Shown here: positions 21,602 through 34,394 of the stretch, piece after piece | Numbering within the stretch: position 1 is the stretch's first letter | How the letters are laid out: each line of letters begins with the position of its first letter | Source: Coccinella septempunctata | Taxonomy: Eukaryota; Arthropoda; Insecta; Coleoptera; Coccinellidae | Length of the DNA: 64,000 bases | Direction: 5' to 3' | Assembly: GCF_907165205.1 (NCBI RefSeq) | Contig: NC_058193.1 | Coordinates: 5,332,001-5,396,000 of the forward strand | The notes under the pieces: generated by a model | Seen by the model: only the letters and a program-made list of their open reading frames with translations | Told to the model about the DNA's origin: nothing | Databases searched by the model: none | Made by a program: the position numbers and the translations under genes

Positions 21602-24147
21602 TTATGTTGAATTGATTATTTTATGTATCATGGATCTATCTTCTGAAGTCAACCAGTTCTTTATTTCCTTCTTGAATTTCTTTATGTTTCTTAGCTCTCT
21701 TATTTCCGTAGGCACATTTGGGTACAATCTAGAAGCTAGGTATATGCAGCTTCTCTGTTCTATTCTTTTTTCTGCCCTCTGTCTTTTATAGTTGACGTTT
21801 CTTGTTCTGGTCAGGTAGTTGTGCTCTCTGATGACTAATTTTATCTTCCTCTGTTTGATATTTATTATAATTTTATTTGCATAGATTTGCCTTATATCTA
21901 ATGCTTTTGATAGTTCGTATATCTGTCTACTAGGGAATGTGAACTTCTTTCCATAAATTATTTTCAAAATATATTTTTGCAAGACATCTATGCTTCTTTT
22001 ATGACAATCCAAGACACCTCCCCATCCTATGATTCCATATGAGAGTTGTGATTGCACAAGTGCGTCATAAAGTATTTGGAGATGTCTTGTGGATTGGATA
22101 TCTTTTCGTATTAATCTGAATCTGTATGCAATTCCTCTTAGCTTTCTAGTCAAATAATTCATATGTTGATCCCACTCCAAATGTTGGTCTATATAAACAC
22201 CAAGATATTTCGTTGAATTAGTATTCACTATTTCCAACCTATCGTCGACTCGAAGGGTGCCCAAATTTGGAAGTCCAACTTTATTAGATGAAAAGGTTAG
22301 ATATTGGGTCTTCTGTTGGTTTAAGGTGAGTTTACTTTGTTCGAACCATTTCTTTAGCATCCTGAAATCTTTTATTGTTTTCTGTTTCAGATTTTCCCGA
22401 TACTATCATATCGTCGGCAAAACTTATAATTTCTCCAGCAGATTTTTGTTGAAATATATCATTCAGATAAATCAGGAAAAAGAGAAGCCCGAGTACTGTT
22501 CCTTGCGGAACCCCATATTTAGGTATCTTTGTTCTACTAAATTTCCCATTTATTCTTGTTATCTGTTTTCTGCCTGAAAGAAAACTGCGGAATAAGGTGT
22601 TTATTTTTCCTCTAAAGCCATGATTTGATAGTTTTTCTAATAATTTTTGATGGTCAACAGTATCGAAAGCCTTCGCCAGATCTATCACAACAGCTAGAAT
22701 TGGAGTATTTTTATCTATGTTTTCATATAATTTTTCAGTCACTCATTTTATAGCATCTTCTGTTGAAACGCCCTGGCGAAACCCGAATTGACTGTTGGAA
22801 AGTATATTGTACTTATTCATAAAAGCAACCATTCGAACTTTAATTAACTTTTCAAATATTTTCGCCACATTGGATATAAGAGTAACTGGTCTGTAGTTGT
22901 TAACTTGTGTTCTATCTCCGCCTTTGTGTAATGGTTTTATTATCCCTATCTTCAAAATGTCAGGAAAACACGCTTTTTCGAAACAATTGTTGACTAAATA
23001 GGTGATAGGTTCTGATATCTCATGTTTCACTTGTTTCAAAACTTCCGAGCGAATTCCATCATGTCCAGTAGATTTTCTGGATTTGAGGCTACTTATAACT
23101 TTTTCTACTTCTTCGGAATCTGTGGGAAATAGAAAAAAAGATTCTTGTAAATGAATTTTTTCTTCTTCGAATTCTGCTGGTTCCGTTATTTCGTTGGCGT
23201 ATCTCTCTCCAATACCGCTAAAATATTCATTAAATATATCGCTTATTTCCTGTTCATCTTCAACTACCCTATTTTCTTCTGTCCTTATGCATGTAATTTG
23301 TGTTTCCTTTTTCGAGGAATTTTGCACGTACCTCCACAAGGCTATAGTTTCGTTCTGATTATCCTCGATACATTTCTCAAAATATTCTTGCTTAGCTCTC
23401 AATATTGTTTTACGTAATTGTTTTTTCATTTCCGAATATTTTATTTTAAGTTCTTCAGTATTAGGATTCTTTTTGAGTTTGGCATACATATTTTGTTTTT
23501 CATTTATTGTTTTTGATATTTTCGGCGTAATCCATTCTTTTTTTATCCTCTCTTTGTTTTTTATACGAATTGTGGTTGTATTTGTCTCTATTAAGTTTTT
23601 CAATATATTCAAGAAGTATTCAGTTCCCTCATTGACATCTTCAATTTCATATAAATGCTGCCAATCTTTCAGACTCAGTGCATTCTTCAATTTAAGGTAA
23701 TTTGTGTATTTTTTTTCGTTCTTTAATATAATATTTTTCCTTTTTATTTTCAGATCTACACTCAACAATATTGGATAATGATCCGTTAACAAATTATGAA
23801 GAACAATACCTTTGATGTCCGATTCTCCCCGTTGAAAACCCTTCACGAAAAAATGATCTAGACACGATTTACTTTCAGGTCGTGTATACTTATTTATATA
23901 CGATGTGAAGCCAAAGAAGTTCAATATATTTTTGTACTCTTCTACTACATGTTCATTCTCCAATAAATCAATATTTATATCTCCTGTGAAAATGTGTTTT
24001 TTACAATGTTTTTTATCCTCTAAGTAAAGCGCTAATTTTCATTGAAATCAGTGATTACATATTTAGGTGACTTATATATTGCAGTTAATCTAATTCTTTC
24101 TTTGTTGTTCTGAATATTCAAATCCATAGCTGTTATTTCCCCCAGTT
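21602..24147 (-). pseudogene. ORF2: endonuclease C-terminus and reverse transcriptase
   Basis: The endonuclease end (around 23830-24147) shows LTAIYKSPKY, GDININ-like and LTDHYPI (SDH-type) motifs with one frameshift near 24040. The RT (22743-23963) has GHDGIRSEVL, NYRPVTLIS and FGFRQGVSTEDA. The next open frame (22332-22742) has VIDLAKAFDTVDH, GVPQGTVLG and SFADDMIV. The thumb and C-terminal domain (21602-22360) ends in a stop at 21602. Open frames are long, so decay is recent, but two frame breaks remain. Confidence 0.85.
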
Positions 24148-24557
24148 TGTACTGATACGGGGGGTTGACCAAGTAAAGGGAGGAATGAAGCACTTTACGC
24201 TCAATGGCTCTATTATAAAAAGAAGGTGTTACACAAGAGGATTACATGTTGAAAATAAAATCTAAGTTTCTCAAATACACTCACGTATTATAAAAAGAAG
24301 GTGACCGATCCCACTGTCCGGAATACTCGTAAAACGATTATTCAAACAGAAAAAATATCTTTTGGTTCACCAGCCTTCCACTGAGCAACGAATTCTTCCT
24401 TCTAGATTATTCTCATGTGTCCGATAAAGAATCGAATCACACGTTAAAAGAAAACTCAGTAAAAAACCGGTAAACAATATTCAAACCAGGCGGTGTTATA
24501 GGCAAACACACCTACGGTTACTGAGTACGGTGTGTTGCCTAAATCGACTTCAGCACA
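24148..24557 (-). repeat. 3' LTR of the Gypsy element
   Basis: Contains two direct copies of TATTATAAAAAGAAGGTG about 85 bp apart, also present in the other LTR. It is preceded (minus strand) by the polypurine tract. Confidence 0.9.
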
Positions 24558-24690
24558 ACTTGCCCCCTGAACTCTTGAGAGGTAAAAGTGAAGTGGTAGG
24601 AAAATGAGGACAAATAATCTAAACAATTCAATAATTACAACATGTGAAAAGTCAACTATCAGCATTCACTTAACAAACCGAATCAAAAGT

Positions 24691-27600
24691 TCACCTATTA
24701 TAAGGCTTAAGATGGGATACATGAAAAATCCCTCTTTCGGAACCATTTTCGGGGTTACAGAGAAGGTAAGTGTGATCACGAATTTTAGCCCTTATCACAT
24801 ATGGTCCCTCAAACAATAACAAAAATTTCTTTATTTCAGTTTTAATTGAGGAAGAGGTGTTATTCGCCTTCAGCAAGACCAGATCTCCCTCCATGAATGA
24901 TACAAATCTGCCCCCAGGACTTCTCAAAGCTCTCCTTTCAGCTCTTTTCGATAGTGTGGCCTCCGCAAGCCGGAGTTTCACTTCGAGAGGAGGTTCAGTT
25001 TTAGAATAACAACCGGAGACATGCAACGATTTAGGCAACAATCTCACCCGTTCCGTGCCACACTGTAGTTCATTCGGAGAGTATCCAGTCGATTCATGGA
25101 CTATCTCGTTCAGAAAATCCTGCACATTAGCCACCTCAAAAGCCCATTTCGAATGTTTATCAGAACAAAACGTCCTAAACAATCGTCCCAGCTCACGCAT
25201 CACTCTCTCCGAAGGGTTTGCTTGGGGGTGTCTAACAGACGAGTAAACAGCCTTTATATTGTGATCCTCTAGGGCCTTTTTCCAGAGACTAGAGGTGAAC
25301 TGCGTTCCCCTGTCACTCAGAATCCTGCAAATAGGACCGTATTTAGGTAAGTAATCCTTCAATAACCGCGTCAACAGCGAACGAGTGGTAGCCTTTTTCA
25401 AAGGAAAAAGTGCCACATGCTTGGTAAACAAATTTAGTATGACAAATAAATATTGGGCACCTCCTCTAGATCGAATGAGTGGCCCATATATGTCCACAGC
25501 AACAATGTCTGACCTGTCCAGCGGTAAAATACAACTTTGAGGGGGTGAAGAAAGAGTAGATGTCTTGGCATATTGACAGATATGACAAGCTTTGACTACC
25601 CGCTTTATATTCCGATGTTAATTGGTAACCCACATCTCAGACTTCATGTGTAACCACGTTTTATAAACACCAAAATGCCCTAACGCATTATGGTAAGCCA
25701 TAATACACCGATCGACTAGTTCAGAGGGCAAACATAACAGCATACGATCACTGTTACTGTCATTTTTATACAACACACCATTTTGAAGGCAAAATTGGGA
25801 TTGGAGTTTTAGGTTACTACTCAAAGATTTTCTAACTGAGCTGAGCTTAGGGTCACCCTCCTGATATTTGATTATGTCTTTAAGTAAATCAAGACATTCC
25901 CTAGATAGATTCAGGGCACCAACCACAAAATGTTTGTCAGAAGATGTGGGCACACCCACACCAGAAAAACGTGAGAAAGAGTCTGCCAGAACGTTCTTGC
26001 TCCCAGAAATGTGCTTGAGGTCGAAAGAAAACTCCTGCAGTGCTAGTGCCCATCTTGTGATACGTGGTGATAATAGTCTGCAAGTTTTCAGGTATGTTAA
26101 TGCCCTGCAATCAGTGTATAAAATAAAATGATTCCCTAGCAGATAAACCCTCCACTTTTGGAGCACCCAGAGCGCAGCAAGTACTTCCTTTTCATAGGCA
26201 CAGTATCGCCTCCTCTATCAAGCAATATCCGTGATACACAAGACACAAGCCTCCTTTCCCCGTTCACAATCTGGAACAGTATTCCAGCAATTCCAACGTC
26301 ACTTGCATCCGTCTCAACATGCATTTGCAGGTTAGGATTAGGATGATAAAGCATCGTAGCATTTTTCAATTCTTCCTTCAGACAGTTGAATGATGTTTCC
26401 TCGGCCTCTGTCCACTTCCATGCAGATTTTTTCCGGAGAAGTTTCGTAAGTGGTGCAGACAACTCAGAAAATCTTGCAGTGAATATTCGGTCATATTGGC
26501 ACAGCCCAAGAAACCTCTGTAGCTCCCTGGCATTGCAGGGTGAACGATAATCCGCGATTGCCTGAACTCTGCTTGGATCAGGTGTTACTCCAGACGAGGT
26601 TAGTATATAACCCAAATAGGGAATTTCATCACTGATGAAAATGCATTTCTCCAATTTTAGAGTTAAGCCAGCATCCTGGAGACGCTGGAAAACCATCCTG
26701 AGATGCATCATGTGTTCTTCAAATGATTCAGACATAATTAGTATGTCATCAACGTAGGCAACGACGAAATCATGAAAATCTGGTCCCAGAACTGTATCAA
26801 CACACCGAGTGAAGGAGCTCGTAGCATTCTTAACTCCAAATGGCAGCACACAGAATTGATATGTTTTTGTACCCACCATGAAGCCTACATATATTTTCGA
26901 TTCTGGTGTCAATGGACACTGCCAATATCCATGGGTCAGATCTAAACTTGACATGAACTTTTTTCCAGACATCATTTTTATTATTTCATTTATTGGCCTG
27001 GGTAACTCAAACTGGGATTCCATCACTTTATTCAGATGTCTTGCATCTAAACAGACTCGAACTGAACCATCCTTCTTCACAGTGGTCATTATCGGCGAAA
27101 TGTATTTGGGTGATGCCCGTTCGATGACACCCCATTCAACCATTTGGTCGATGGTACGTTCTACAGCTGGTCGATGTGCAACAGGAATTGGGTACGGTTT
27201 TATAATATAAAAAATTCTGACTCATCCGCCAACCTAATTTCGTGATAATATTCGTAAGTGCGACTAGGTTTGTCCGAAAAGATACCCTTAAACTCATCTA
27301 AAATGTTGAGAAAATTTTTCTTTTGGTTCTCATCCAGATTCAGACCATCAGACAATTTACTCCATTTCGAAACAGCGTCATCATCTTGAATATAACTTAT
27401 ATACTTGCTAAAGCTGGGGAAGATGCGAAACGAATAGTTCTTATTGCTAAAGATAGGGAAGGAGCAACACTGTGAACCATTTCCGCTTCATGAACACATA
27501 CTTGTTTGCTGTTATGATTTATTATAATGCACTTTCGAGAGAGCAAGATATCCACTCCAAAATGCCTCAAAAAGTCGCATCCCAATATCATCGGATGAAT

Positions 27601-27957
27601 CAAGTTCGGTATGACTAAGGCTTCAAAGGAAAAATCCATTTTATCTATTCTAAATGTCAACAGTGCTTGAGCTGTGACCTTTTGAACTTTGGTATGAAAT
27701 GCGCCAACCACACGAATGCCCGTTAAAGGAAAATATGGAATCACGTCAACAAGTCCCTGAATTTGATTCCACACTTCATCGGAAATAGCAGTCACCTTGC
27801 TGCCAATATCGATCAGTGCAAAAAACTTAAAATTGTAAAGGTTAACTAATATTAAAGGACAGCGATCCTCCGAAAACGAGTGATCAAAATCACATTCCCC
27901 AGTTAATAGGTCTCTCAGCGGATTGTTGTTGTGAAAAAAATTAAATTGTTCCCCCAC
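24691..27957 (-). pseudogene. Gypsy pol: protease, reverse transcriptase, RNase H, integrase
   Basis: Protease (27397-27957) has ALIDIGS at the active site, where DTG/DTGS is usual, and ILGCDFL. RT (26136-27143) has VRVCLDARHLNK, SSLDLTHGYWQ, LPFGVKNA, the catalytic YVDD and LGYILTSSGV. RNase H starts with ETDASDVGIAGIL and continues in another frame (25618-26166) with YTDCRALTYL and NVLADSFSR. Integrase has an HHCC finger (about 25540-25690), then D (MDIYGP), D (SDRGTQF) and E (NPSERVMREL), and a C-terminal GPYVIRAKI / GIFHVSHLKPY module. Frame breaks lie near 27400, 27200, 26150 and a stop near 25618. Confidence 0.9.
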
Positions 27958-27959
27958 AT

Positions 27960-29214
27960 CTAGAAGTGGGGGTCGACCCCGTTTCCCTGATTATCATCAG
28001 GTTGAAAAGTTTCATTAGTTGGACTACCTAGACCTAGAGCATTTATGTTCTTAATATTTGGGTTTCTCTCATTAAACTTAAACTTGTTCATGTGTGTATT
28101 TGGTTTATTGTTATCATCCCTTTGATTAGGGTAAAATTTTCTTTGAATGATTTGGTGACTTGGCTTATTTTTCAGATACTCATCTGCTTGTCGAAGACGA
28201 GAGACTGCATCTGATAGACTTGAACATCCGAGTAAAGAACAGGAGATGTTTGGTGGAAAATGAGGGGCGATTGCATCTATTAGTTCTTTCACCGTATACG
28301 GTGGTTCCAAGTGTTTAGTAGCAGCAACCCAGTAATTAAAATGATCCACCAACAAACCTTCTCTGTATTTAGTTCTTTCTAGTTGATCTTTGATCTTAAT
28401 TTGCTTTTTCTTACTCCAAAAATGACACAAAAATTCAGTTTTAAATTGCGCATAATCTCCAAAATAATCAGAATAGGCCTCCCACCAAAGTTTGGCTGAA
28501 CTCTTAAAACAGTTTCTGAATATTATCTTCAAATTACAAAAAGGAATTTGGCTGACTGCAACGCCACTTACTAAGAATTTTAGGAATTCAGGTGCCTGGA
28601 GACCACTTTCACCGTCAAAGTCAGGGAGAAGCTTGCAGAAATCACTCAAAGAGAAAAGTGAAGCATTCAAGTTTAAGTTTGAAAAATTTGCCGGTATATC
28701 ATTAAGACCAGCCTGTATATCATAAGATTGATTTTCATTCGAATTTAAATTATAACTATCAGTAAAGTTGTTTCGGTCACCTAGCATTTTTAACAGATTT
28801 ATCAACAATACTAGAAATAACATTAGCAAGATCTTCAGTAAACATATTATTATTATCATATTCCCGCTGGCTGTATTTTGGGGGAGGTATATTGACCCGG
28901 TAAGAATATGCCCCCAAGTTATCAGGAACATTTTCCGGTCCAGACTGATGATGTCTTCTATTTAAATTGAAATGAACGTTACCTGGGTGATTTGTCCTAC
29001 TTTTTTCCGTTTTGGGAGTTTCAAACATTGTAGGCCGTTTCGGTATCGCACCCATATTACTGGCTTTTTGAGGTTGAACATCCTCCAATTCATTGGAAAC
29101 ATCAGGTAGAGCACCGGCCTCCTCTTCACCTTCCAGCTGTTTCTTCTTCGTACTTCTCAAATTATACATTTCATTCTGTGTTGGAATATTTTCCTCTTCC
29201 CTTATTGGCCCCAT
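27960..29214 (-). pseudogene. Gypsy gag
   Basis: Starts at ATG 29214. A basic, Pro/Asn-rich N-terminal part (to 28777) is followed, after a frameshift near 28790, by a capsid-like region with FCKLLPDFDGE, WWEAYSDYF and QLERTKYREGLLVDHFNYW. It ends in an Asn-rich basic tail and a stop at 27960. No clear CCHC knuckle is seen. Gag forms the particle that packages the RNA. The protease frame begins just past the stop in another frame, suggesting gag-pol frameshifting. Confidence 0.8.
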
Positions 29215-29229
29215 TGTTGAGCGCCAAGA

Positions 29230-29643
29230 TGTACTGATACGGGGGGGTTGACCAAGTAAAGGGAGGAATGAAGCACTTTACGCTTAATGGCTCTATTATA
29301 AAAAGAAGGTGTTACACAAGAGGATTACATTTTGAAAATAAAATCTAAGTTTCTCAAATACACTCATCTATTATAAAAAGAAGGTGACCGATCCCACTGT
29401 CCGGAATACTCGTAAAACGATTAGTATTCAAACAGAAAAAATATCTTTTGGTTCACCAGCCTTCCACTGAGCAACGAATTCTTCCTTCTAGATTATTCTC
29501 GTGTGTCCGATAAAGAATCGAATCACACGTTAAAAGAAAACTCAGTAAAAAACCGGTAAACAATATTCAAACCAGGCGGTTTTATAGGCAAACACACCTA
29601 CGGTTACTGAGTACGGTGTGTTGCCTAAATCGACTTCAGCACA
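29230..29643 (-). repeat. 5' LTR of the Gypsy element
   Basis: Matches the 3' LTR except for 6 substitutions, a 1-bp and a 3-bp indel. The primer-binding-like site follows on the minus strand. Confidence 0.9.
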
Positions 29644-29647
29644 AGTT

Positions 29648-29987
29648 GTATGTTCTCATGTTCAAAATTTATATTTTTCCTCACATAAACGATTGTACCA
29701 TCATTTCTATTGTATCTACCTTTATTATAGACATGCCGGTATCCATTTAATTCAAATAAATTTATGTCATCTACCACAAATGTTTCCGTCAGTATGATGA
29801 TATCGAATGATATAGTCATTCCTTCTAGGTATACTTGTAACTCCTCAAAATTCATTTGAATACTTCTTATATTCATCTGTAGGATATCAAACATTTCATT
29901 AATCCTCAATTTATTGATTTCATCAACTTTCTCGACGACGATATTATTATAGTCGTCATTTCGATATTGTCTAATAAAAGGGTCCAT
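29648..29987 (-). pseudogene. ORF2 N-terminus (APE endonuclease start)
   Basis: Starts at ATG 29987. Encodes LQMNIRSIQMNF and IIILTETF, the first two metal-binding motifs (Asn and Glu) of the APE-type endonuclease, then is cut by the Gypsy LTR. The rest continues at 24147. Confidence 0.8.
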
Positions 29988-30202
29988 TTTGACATTGCAA
30001 ATTCATCCGAATTTCAAAATTTTAATTACTCGTTCCAAAAAAATTTAGTAACAACAATTATATCATTTTTTTTTTTAATTTCAGTTTCTTGTGATTATTT
30101 TTTTTTACTTAATTTTTCTTATTTGATTTTTTTTTATATATATATTTTTTTTTTATAATTATTTGTTTTATTTCGTAATATTTACTTACTTTTATGGTCT
30201 GG

Positions 30203-30718
30203 CTAGTTTTTTCTCTCTGATGTTGATTTATGTCTTAGGGTCATCCCCACAATCTTTTCTGGTTGGGACCTATTTTTGTTGAAAAATCCTTTTTTATGTG
30301 TGGGTAATCGAGGGGTATTGTGGGATTTCCTAGCTTCATTAATTTCTTCTTTTGATGTTATTTCTCTTGTTACTTCTTTCGACGTTGAAGTTGTCGGAAT
30401 CTCCTCTCTCACATAATCACTTTTCGAATTCATACTCGGTGTATTTGGAGCACTCCTAGTTTTGTTTCGTTCGAGTCCGAATCTCTCTAATTCCTCCAAA
30501 GTGTATGATTCTTCCCCAATTATTAGTTTATTTCCTTTCAAAAATGATCTCTCTGAATATTTTGTTCTAGCTTCTCGTAAAAAGGACTTTAGCTTCTGTA
30601 GGTCCTGTCGTTGCTTCAGAGTTAGATCATTCGCAATAGCCACTCCTGTACCCTTAAGTTTTTTAACACTTTCAAATATTTTTTTCTTACTTTGATAAGA
30701 GATGAATTCTATCTTAAT
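30203..30718 (-). pseudogene. Non-LTR ORF1, 5'-truncated
   Basis: About 170 codons with IEFISYQSKKKIF, KLKGTGVAIANDL and IIGEESYTLEEL blocks, ending in a basic Ser/Thr-rich tail. The apparent N-terminus beyond 30718 comes from the reverse strand of an adjoining Dong fragment and is not part of this gene. It probably encodes the RNA-binding partner of ORF2. Confidence 0.65.
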
Positions 30719-31635
30719 TGGACCTATTCCAATAAGACGCGGAATTTTCCAAGGAGATTCGCTGAGCCCTCTGTGGTTCTGCATGGCCCTGAATTCCTTG
30801 TCTCATAGATTGAATTCTACGGCTAATAATATGACCACGGATTTGCCATCAGTAGAACTATGATGAAACTGAATCATCTCCTTCACAAGTCAACAATTCC
30901 TCTATCCCCGAGGTGTCTTGGCAGCTCTGTCCGTTCTATTGAGCTTTTGGGGTGATGGGATAATTATTTTTGTCAGCATCGTCCTTATTTTTCTCTGTAG
31001 GGCTGCTAAATCCGTGGTAGTCCAAGAGATGATACCGAATGAGTAGCTCAGCGCCGAGCAAGCGTAGGTATTGATCGCTTTTATAAGTTGAGACCAGTTC
31101 TCATTATACTTATCAATCTTCGGGTGAACTCCACTGTTAATTCTTTCTTCATATTGCTCTAATTGATTTTTCTTGCCTGTTTTATGCCTAGATACTTGTA
31201 TGTGTCTCCGTCCTTTAATGCTTCAATTTCTGCACCATCTTTGAGTTTAAACTTACCATCTTCAATTTTCCCTCCCGTTATGTTCAGCAGTCCACATTTT
31301 GCTGTAAAGGAGATGATTCAGTTTCATCATAGTTCTACTGCCGCTCTTAATGGCAAATCCGTAGTCCGTAGAATTCAGTCTATGAGACAAGGGATTCAGC
31401 GCCATGCAGAACCACAGAGGGCTCAGCGAATCTCCTTGGAAAATTCCGCGTCCTATTGGAATAGGTCCTGTTGTAATAGAGCCATCTGCTGCCTTTATTT
31501 GAAGACTAGTACGTCAGGTTGACATGGCGTTTTTCAGGAACTCAACAATATTGGGATCCACCTTGTAAATCTTCAAGATCGCCAAGAGCCATTCGTGAGG
31601 TATATAATCGAATGCTTTCTGATAGTCTATGTCTA
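30719..31635. mobile_element. Dong/R4 fragment with an inverted duplication
   Basis: 30719-30885 is plus-oriented Dong sequence equivalent to 46318-46485. 30886-31635 is minus-oriented Dong sequence equivalent to 47015 back to about 46145. The equivalent of the first segment is therefore present twice, in opposite orientation (second copy about 31305-31475). Both copies share changes absent from the 44-kb element. The RT region is included, but no intact frame. Confidence 0.8.
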
Positions 31636-31639
31636 TCTA

Positions 31640-33318
31640 CGAAGCCGGTATAGAAGGAAGGTTAGTCCCTGTTTTCCTTCCTTTTGGAACCCCCTCTCTG
31701 CTACCATACCAGTGGAGAATCGCCAGGTTCATTCTTAAGCCCTTTGGGGTAAGTAATAGCATTTTCACTAGTTCAGTTGCCCAATATCCGCAATAATTAT
31801 CATCTGAAATCGGTCGCAATTTCTTTGCGGCCAATTAGCGGCCAAGAATTGTGACCTGAAATGGATTTTTTGTAGTTTTTCAATCATATGTACTCAGAAA
31901 AAACGGATATCGACTAATTACTTGGGAAAGAGCACTGAATTCTATTTCGAATGAGATCAAGTTTGTACTTTTTCCCACCAATCGATCCCAAAGTTGGGAC
32001 AATTTCCAGAAACACTGTAAAATGTTATGTTTCATATTGATTTGTCGGAAAAATCTTTGAAAGCATCTTATATATGAGGAAAGTGACGCATAGAGAAGTT
32101 GTAAAGCATTAAATTTCACATCGATTGAAAGCACACGTTCATTGTATAATTACACAAATACAAGTTTTTCGTTAATATTTCAGATTTAAAACGTCATAGA
32201 TCGTGGTTATGGATAGTCAACGACAAGATATCTGAAAATTGGCTCGACTTTGATATACTCTAATATGGAAACGGGTTGAGGAACGCAACCTCATTCAAGA
32301 AATTAGTCATCTAAAATTTAAAAAGAAAGTTTTCCAGATAAGATAATACCGAAAAAAAAACGAGAACACTAATTTTTGGCTACCAAGAGATTATCTTAAC
32401 TCTCTGAGGAGTAGCAGTCATTCATTTCTCTGCGATGTAGACGTCCTCGTGGTGCAAAATAAAGGTAATCATCTTGAGGGCGATAATAAACTCATAAACC
32501 CTGAATGGTTCCAGTTTTTATTGCTGCGTGCCGATTTCAAAGAAAAATAGAATGATAATTGGTTCATTTCTTTGGCAAAATTTTCGTTCTTCGTCTTTGT
32601 GAGAAATAGGTACCTACTAATGAATAATTATGATCGCTCTGATATTTTTCATATTTATAAATCTTTCGCATGTATTCATTAAATAAATGTTAATTCTCCT
32701 ATGCTGAAAAAGTCATGCCGGACCCCTGGAAGGCCTGGGCCCTGGCGCACGACACCCCATGCACCGCCTGTGGCTACGTCCCTGGATACACCTTAGCTTA
32801 TTACATTATAATGAATGACCCATTTCTGCTCTCAATCATTCCCATTAAATTTTCCATAAAAACGTGCTTTTGAAATTTTGTATGGGAGGAAAATATGGAA
32901 AAGTGATATGAATACGAAGAAATTATTCCAAAGCTATCAAATGCGGAAGCAAATACTCAAACTGATAAATCTTAATATTTCAAAATTTCCGATTACTGAT
33001 GATACCCACTGAAAAGAATTCAGATGAATATTTATTTTTTGGTTTCGTTCGCCCACATCTAGAGCTAATGCACAAAATAACCTATAAAATCGTTAATTCG
33101 GCGCATAATTCATGGCTGTTTTAGGCAATATTTCTCCTTTAGTGAAAATGGTTATTCAAGATTGCATCCTCTGGAACATATTCGGAACTTCAATACATGA
33201 TACATCGCTCTCTTGGGATTTGGGAGTATCTTCAATATTATAAATTACCTACGTCGTAAACTCGACTAGACTTCGAGGGGAATCATTTCGTTGGAAAATT
33301 TTGGGATTTTTATTACTG
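31640..33318. other. No recognisable gene
   Basis: AT-rich and non-coding except for a GC-rich 70 bp (about 32715-32785). Its inverse begins CCAGGGACGTAGCCACAGG, a sequence like hAT-type terminal repeats; no partner repeat was found. Confidence 0.4.
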
Positions 33319-33320
33319 TA

Positions 33321-34394
33321 CAGTGCATCCCATTTTGGGAGAGACAGCCAGGTTTCTCGCTTGTTATTTAAGATAGAGCCTTGCGGTTTTCACGTTCATG
33401 TCCTACTTTTTTGTGAAACTCAAGTTTGCCTAATCAGATTTTGCATAACTGTTTCCGTTCATGAGGTACAGGGCGATTTTGGAAATTGATACTTTTCGGA
33501 ACCCTTCCTTTATCTCCGAAGTTATTAGGAACAATGCTGAGCTAAAAACTTTGTCTGATACAGAACTCTGCATAGAATTCAATGGCGTACTCAATTTTTT
33601 TTTTCGGGATACGGTTTTATATATATCATACAAACCTATATTTTTTCAATGGAAGACCCTGAATTTTGTTACTTCGTTGAATTCGTTATTTTTTTCCCTT
33701 CAAAATGATGTATGATAATGTATAGGGAGGATGTTGAGAAATGCTAAAAAACACTAAACATTACATAATGATGATTTTCGTTAATGGGCCATGAATTTGC
33801 CAAGTTTCAATGAGAGGATTATTACTTTTGATTATTAAAAGTAATAGGTCATGTTTGATACAAACCTCCTTGTTTTTATTATGGCTACTATGAATTTGGG
33901 TGCATTGTTTCATCAAGTAGGCATTGGAGAGAAAAGAACAAATCTGATATAGCTGTCATCGCTATGAATTATTATTGTGTTTCAGACACAACAACCTCGT
34001 GCATCAACAGAGGCAAAAAATCATCATTATGTGATGTTTTAGAGTTTTTTAGCATTTCTGAACATCCTATATAGATGATACATCATTTCGGAGGAAAAAA
34101 AATTACGAATTCAACGAAGAAATAAAATATATGCATGATTCTACGCAAAATTTTAAATCAGACGTAATTTTTAGCTCAGCATTATTTCTGATAACTTCGG
34201 AGATGAAGGTGGGTTCCGAAAAGTATCGATTTCCAACATTGCCCTGTATCTCATAAACGGAAACAGTTATACAGAATCTGATTAGGCCAACTTTAGTTTC
34301 ACAAAAAATTAGAACAGGAACGTTAAAACCGCAAGGCTCTATCTTAAATAGCAAGCGAGAAACCTGGCTTTCTCACCCAAAATGGGATGCACTA
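33321..34394. mobile_element. TA-flanked foldback element with ~400-bp arms
   Basis: Left end CAGTGCATCCCATTTTGGG and right end CCCAAAATGGGATGCACT are inverse, next to TA on each side. Complementarity continues for roughly 400 bp (for example GCAAGGCTCTATCTTAAATA, TCGGAGATGAAGG-type tracts and AAATGCTAAAAAAC near the centre). It has no transposase and about 1.07 kb total length. Confidence 0.8.

Larger units (their letters stand above)
24148..29643 (-). mobile_element. Gypsy (Ty3-type) LTR retrotransposon
   Basis: 5496 bp, minus orientation. LTRs at 24148-24557 (410 bp) and 29230-29643 (414 bp) begin TGTACTGATACGG and end GACTTCAGCACA on the plus strand. They differ by 6 substitutions and 2 indels (about 1.5%). 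A 4-bp AGTT duplication flanks it. A TTGGCGCTCAACAATGGGGC primer-binding-like site adjoins the right LTR (minus strand), and a purine tract AGTTCAGGGGGCAAGT adjoins the left one. Order: gag, protease, RT, RNase H, integrase; no envelope gene. Several frameshifts make it inactive. Confidence 0.95.
21291..30718 (-). mobile_element. Non-LTR element interrupted by the Gypsy insertion
   Basis: Minus-strand element with a (TTCTA)n-type 3' end at 21291-21315, ORF2 in 21602-24147 plus 29648-29987, and ORF1 in 30203-30718. The Gypsy element at 24148-29643 splits the endonuclease; AGTT flanks it on both sides. A T-rich low-complexity stretch (about 30058-30175) separates ORF1 and ORF2. The right end abuts a Dong fragment. 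Confidence 0.8.

Noticed and set aside
24148..29643. Gypsy element as an endogenous errantivirus with env
   Set aside because: No envelope frame lies between integrase and the 3' LTR; the integrase ends about 130 bp before the LTR.
32715..32785. hAT terminal repeat (CAGGGACGTAGCC)
   Set aside because: No inverse partner or 8-bp duplication was found nearby.
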